A stretch of DNA of 64,000 nt from Candidatus Butyricicoccus avistercoris (GTDB taxonomy: Bacteria; Bacillota; Clostridia; Oscillospirales; Butyricicoccaceae): the NCBI GenBank assembly GCA_019113005.1, contig DXIE01000046.1, forward strand, positions 23,251-87,250, written 5' to 3'. The position numbers were made by a program, and so were the translations under genes. Positions within the stretch are counted from its first letter, which is position 1. Every line of letters begins with the position of its first letter. Below, piece after piece: positions 60,377 to 64,000 of this stretch. The notes beneath the pieces were generated by a model, which was not told where the DNA came from, ran no database searches, and saw nothing but the letters and a program-made list of their open reading frames with translations.

Positions 60377-61624
60377 ATGAAAAGGAATGTAATAGCTGTT
60401 TTTCTTATGATATTTATGGCTGTTGGCATTGCGATAACATTTGTTATCGGAAATAGAGATGTATCTTCTTTAAATCAAAATAATACTACACAAGAAATAC
60501 CCTCTAGTGACGATGATAATAAGCAGGTAGTGGCTGAGGATATAACAGCAACTCTTGCAGTTTGTGGTGATATTATGAGTCATATGCCGCAAACAAATGA
60601 TGCGTGGAGTATTACTGAAAATAAATATGATTATTCTACTATGATTTCGGGTGCTGCTGAGTGGGTATCTAAAGCTGATTATGCAGTTGCAAACCTAGAA
60701 ACGACTTTCGCAGGTAGCCCAGATTATTCAGGCTATCCAGCTTTTAATACTCCTGATGAGCTAAGTGATGCACTAAAGCAAGCTGGATTTGATATGTTGC
60801 TTACTGCTAACAACCATTCAATGGATAGAGGATATGATGGCTTAGTTCGCACGCTTGATGTGCTTGATGAACGTGGTATAGCTCATGTGGGAACATATAG
60901 AACACAAGAAGAAAGAGATAAAAACAGTGGTGTTTTAGTTGCCGATGTAGGTGGAATTTCTGTTGCTTTTTTAGGCTACACATATGGTACAAATGGTATT
61001 CCAGTAGCAGATGATAAAATGTTCTCAATAAATCTATTTAATACAGATTATATGACTAATACTTCTAACCTCAATAGAGAAAAGCTATTACAAGATTTAA
61101 ATTATGCTCAAAGTCTTAATACAGACCTTATTGCTGTTATGATTCACTGGGGAACTGAATACCAAATACAGCAAAATAGTTATCAACAAGAAGTTGCACA
61201 GTTTTTATTTGACAATGGTGCAGATATAATTTTAGGAGGTCACCCTCATGTCTTGCAGCCTATGAAACTTTATATAAAAACTGAGCAAAATGGTGAGCAG
61301 ACTCAAGGATTTATTTGCTATTCACTAGGCAATTTTATCTCGGCTCAGAAGGATAGATATACAGATACAACCGTAGTTTTAAACCTTGAACTTGAAAAAG
61401 ATGGTAAAACGGGTAAATCACAAGTTAAAAGTTATAACTATGTTCCTATGCTTATGTTAAACCGTGGTTCGGGTGCTGATGTAAGATTTGAACTTTTAGA
61501 TGTTTATAAAACGTTATCACAAAATTTAGACGATACTCAGCTTAATAATAGGTTAAATCAGGCAATAACAGACTGTCATAACATATTGGGAGAAAATGAG
61601 GATAAAGGTAAAATAGCTGCTTAA
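60377..61624 (+). CDS. CapA-family (PgsA-like) metallophosphatase-fold protein
   Basis: A 415-residue exported protein: N-terminal membrane anchor (about 4-25), polar linker to about residue 55, then the CapA domain of the calcineurin-like fold: AVCGDIMSHM, ANLETTFAG, LLTANNHSMDRG, VMIHWGTEYQ and LGGHPHVLQPM. CapA proteins take part in polyglutamate capsule systems, but many free-standing relatives have unknown roles. GGGGG precedes the ATG. 48 bp upstream of a diguanylate cyclase gene. Confidence 0.88.
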   Translation: MKRNVIAVFLMIFMAVGIAITFVIGNRDVSSLNQNNTTQEIPSSDDDNKQVVAEDITATLAVCGDIMSHMPQTNDAWSITENKYDYSTMISGAAEWVSKADYAVANLETTFAGSPDYSGYPAFNTPDELSDALKQAGFDMLLTANNHSMDRGYDGLVRTLDVLDERGIAHVGTYRTQEERDKNSGVLVADVGGISVAFLGYTYGTNGIPVADDKMFSINLFNTDYMTNTSNLNREKLLQDLNYAQSLNTDLIAVMIHWGTEYQIQQNSYQQEVAQFLFDNGADIILGGHPHVLQPMKLYIKTEQNGEQTQGFICYSLGNFISAQKDRYTDTTVVLNLELEKDGKTGKSQVKSYNYVPMLMLNRGSGADVRFELLDVYKTLSQNLDDTQLNNRLNQAITDCHNILGENEDKGKIAA

Positions 61625-61672
61625 AAATTATATTTAATTTCCTTATTCTCTTTTACTATTAGGAGAACTAAA

Positions 61673-63772
61673 ATGAATGATATTTCAACAAATTTATTTG
61701 AAAATATTAGACTCGGAAAATTTAAAATTATAATAAGCAAAAATCAGTCTGTCTCACCACAGCTTTATTTGGACGATGTGCTAAGAGATATGTTTAACGC
61801 ACAAAATATAACATCACCAGAAGAGCTTTATGAACACTGGAAAAGTTTTGTCAAAGAAGATTATGTTAAGTGTATTACCGATATATTTCAAATAAAATAT
61901 TCGGACAAACTTATGGAGATTGAATACCCTTGGAAAGATAATAAGGATAACTGTCTATACATAAGAGTAAACGGTCATTTTATAGATAATGATTCCCATA
62001 TAGAAATACAAGGCTATCAGCAAGATATAACAAGTTTGTACACATTAAATGAAATTGACAACAAACTATACAATATAAGAGACCCTTATAAATATAAAAA
62101 ATATTGTAGTTTTTATTCCGATGTCTATGATGAGATTTATGAAATAAATCTCGAAAAAAATTATCTTCAAACCATATTCTTTAAAAAAAGAACAAATAAA
62201 ACCGTTGATGAAAATGGCGATGTATTTAAACTTATAGAAACGCATGTTCACCCAGATGATAGATATATATTACTTGATATGCTCAAAAAAGAAAATATAG
62301 ATAAAATGCGTCTGGAAAAAAATACAAAACGTATAGAGTTTAGAAGTAAGAAAAAATCAGGTGGATATGAATGGGTTAGAATGAACTGTATGCTAGTTAC
62401 CCTAAATACAAAAGAAAATATTTTGCTTTATGGTTATAGTATTCAGGAAAGAAAACAGCGTAAAGCCGCTAAGAAAGAAATGGAAGCTATTGTTTCTGCA
62501 ATAGTTGCAGACCATACAGCTGTACTTGATGTAAACCTTAACACAGGTAAAATCAATCCTTTGAAACATAATATAGGAGATTATACAAGTGCCTATGATA
62601 TAAATGAAATGATTGATAATCTTGTTAAATTTTATGCTCAAAAAACAGATGAACAAAAAATAAAACAATTCTTATCTGTTGATAATTTAAGGAAAATAGC
62701 ACTTAATAACACTCAAGCTCACTGCGATATACAGCTCAAAAATGAAACATTTGGTTATGGCTGGCTTAGAATATCAGCTATGGGTAGTAAAGAGCTTTAT
62801 GATAGAGTGTTCTTAATGATTAAAAATATCAGCGGAGATTACATGCTTGAGATACTTATGAATGAATATGTATCTAAAAACTGTGAAGACTTGTATTACA
62901 TAAACTGTAAGACAAATAACTTTATAAAATTTTCAGGCGAAAACATAAACCGCAATAATTTATCAAGTCAAGGACTTGATTATATAGCTGATGTACAGCA
63001 ATATGTAGATAGATTTGTTGTCGAGGAAGACCAAGAACTTGTAAGACAAAAAATGCTGCCTATATATGTGCTTGAATACCTCAAAAATACTGGCTTTTGT
63101 AATCTATCTTACGGCATAATAGACGATAAGGGAGATTATAAACGTAAGTTCGTTCAGTTTCAATATTATGATAAAGAAAATAATATAATACTTCTTATGC
63201 GTTCAGATATAACAGCAAGCTATATGCTGAGTGTAGAAGAAGAACGCAAAATAAGAAAAGATGCAATCACAGATTACTTAACTGGTGTTTATAATAGATT
63301 TGGCTTAGAAAAAGAATTTAACTCATCTTTACCAGTACTAGAAGATAGTATTTCAGCGTTCGTTTTACTTGATTTAGATAATTTTAAAAATGTAAATGAT
63401 ATATTAGGTCATGTTACAGGCGATAAAGCACTTAAAAAAGTAGCTAGTATTTTAAAACAAAATTTTAGAAATAGTGATTTGGTGGGTAGATTAGGCGGAG
63501 ATGAATTCGTTATATTTATGAAAAATATTAAAAATGAAGACATGATTCCTAATTTTATGAAGCGACTTCTTAAAAACTTAAATCTTGAGTTTACCGATGG
63601 CATAAATACCGTAGAGATAGCTGCATCAATAGGTGTGTCTTTATTCCCTAAAAATGGGAAAACATTCGATGAGCTATATAAAAATGCGGATAAGGCTCTT
63701 TATGCCGTTAAAAATAATGCCAAAAATGGTTGTACTATATATGGTCAAAATGTTATATACAACTATATTTAA
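61673..63772 (+). CDS. Diguanylate cyclase with N-terminal PAS-like domains
   Basis: A 699-residue cytosolic protein with several PAS-like segments over the first 520 residues (for example GGYEWVRMNC near residue 230) and a C-terminal GGDEF domain (last 165 residues or so). The active site GRLGGDEFVIF is intact, DYLTGVYNRFGLE marks the domain start, and an RxxD inhibitory site (RNSD) lies five residues before GGDEF. It should make cyclic-di-GMP under product inhibition. AGGAGAAC precedes the ATG. Confidence 0.92.
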   Translation: MNDISTNLFENIRLGKFKIIISKNQSVSPQLYLDDVLRDMFNAQNITSPEELYEHWKSFVKEDYVKCITDIFQIKYSDKLMEIEYPWKDNKDNCLYIRVNGHFIDNDSHIEIQGYQQDITSLYTLNEIDNKLYNIRDPYKYKKYCSFYSDVYDEIYEINLEKNYLQTIFFKKRTNKTVDENGDVFKLIETHVHPDDRYILLDMLKKENIDKMRLEKNTKRIEFRSKKKSGGYEWVRMNCMLVTLNTKENILLYGYSIQERKQRKAAKKEMEAIVSAIVADHTAVLDVNLNTGKINPLKHNIGDYTSAYDINEMIDNLVKFYAQKTDEQKIKQFLSVDNLRKIALNNTQAHCDIQLKNETFGYGWLRISAMGSKELYDRVFLMIKNISGDYMLEILMNEYVSKNCEDLYYINCKTNNFIKFSGENINRNNLSSQGLDYIADVQQYVDRFVVEEDQELVRQKMLPIYVLEYLKNTGFCNLSYGIIDDKGDYKRKFVQFQYYDKENNIILLMRSDITASYMLSVEEERKIRKDAITDYLTGVYNRFGLEKEFNSSLPVLEDSISAFVLLDLDNFKNVNDILGHVTGDKALKKVASILKQNFRNSDLVGRLGGDEFVIFMKNIKNEDMIPNFMKRLLKNLNLEFTDGINTVEIAASIGVSLFPKNGKTFDELYKNADKALYAVKNNAKNGCTIYGQNVIYNYI

Positions 63773-63819
63773 TAAAATTTATAACTAAAAATTTTATGGC
63801 ATAAGAAAGTGGGAAATCT

Positions 63820-64000
63820 ATGAAATATCAAACACAGGATTTAAAAAATGTAAAAGCTAAAAAAGTACCTGTGTGGCTTAAAGTTTCTGCAGTTTTGTTT
63901 TTTTCAGCACTTCTTATTTGGGGAGTTATATTAATAAGAAATAAACTGCTAAAAAATGCAAATGATATGGGCATGTATCTCGCTCAAAGTTACGCTTGGG
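63820..64000 (+). CDS. N-terminal part of a membrane protein (truncated by window end)
   Basis: An open frame starts at ATG 63820 after AAGTGGGAAA and runs off the end. Sixty residues show a Lys-rich N-terminus and one membrane helix (WLKVSAVLFFSALLIWGVIL) followed by LLKNANDMGMYLAQSYAW, a pattern seen at the start of extracytoplasmic sensor domains. It follows a diguanylate cyclase gene by 48 bp, so it may be a sensor kinase or another cyclase. Family not determined. Confidence 0.6.
   Translation, partial: MKYQTQDLKNVKAKKVPVWLKVSAVLFFSALLIWGVILIRNKLLKNANDMGMYLAQSYAW

Overview
The window looks like a chromosomal segment of a low-GC, strictly anaerobic Clostridia member, probably a gut Oscillospirales/Ruminococcaceae-like organism. 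This is an inference from PolC, the pyrH-frr-uppS-cdsA-dxr-rseP-ispG-polC order, the long single-chain pyruvate:ferredoxin oxidoreductase, a HisZ-HisG fusion, SLH domains and a selenium-dependent molybdenum hydroxylase (SDMH) maturation cluster. I saw no tRNA, rRNA, CRISPR, insertion sequence or prophage.

Layout. 1-452: 3' part of a polar amino-acid ABC ATPase. 497-12541: an amino-sugar (N-acetylgalactosamine/galactosamine-type) locus with a mannose-family PTS (IIB, IIC, IID, IIA), AgaS, NagA/AgaA, AgaY and AgaZ-type aldolase proteins, a glycerol-dehydrogenase-like enzyme and two AraC-type regulators (6097-7293 and 12584-13426). A TPR-like membrane-anchored protein, a YajC-like protein and an unknown membrane protein are embedded in it. 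13812-24758: translation, isoprenoid and phospholipid genes, then polC and a DUF6054-like gene. 24851-31254: histidine operon hisZG-D-B-H-A-F-I-(27-aa membrane peptide)-E. 31282-40860: trmN6, cysE, a Fur/PerR regulator, nifJ, comM, an SLH-anchored M15 peptidase and truA.

40905-45210: a permuted NlpC/P60-like protein with a 51-aa overlapping upstream gene, coaX, a YfcE-like phosphoesterase, three small uncharacterised genes and rsmA. 45346-50735: selD-yedF-yqeB-csd-DUF3343-xdhC-mocA, a tightly coupled selenium/molybdenum cofactor maturation operon without its target hydroxylase. 50722-59220: SGNH hydrolase, cysS, nth, glyA, pgi, two PF06541-like membrane proteins, a second and divergent coaX, and a PanT-like ECF S component. 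59287-64000: P1 peptidase, CapA-like protein, a PAS/GGDEF diguanylate cyclase and the start of a membrane protein.

How the parts fit. The first locus would import and phosphorylate an amino sugar, deacetylate it (NagA), deaminate/isomerise it (AgaS) and split the product (AgaY/Z). A tagatose-6-phosphate kinase is not visible. The SDMH cluster would make selenophosphate, mobilise selenium and mature a Mo-cofactor for an enzyme encoded elsewhere. The most noteworthy items are this cluster with its domain-swapped XdhC, two genes too short for routine calling (30832-30915 and 41656-41811), the duplicated CoaX with a 260-nt gene overlap, the phased A-tract DNA before the PTS operon, and an intrinsic terminator in the short cysS leader.
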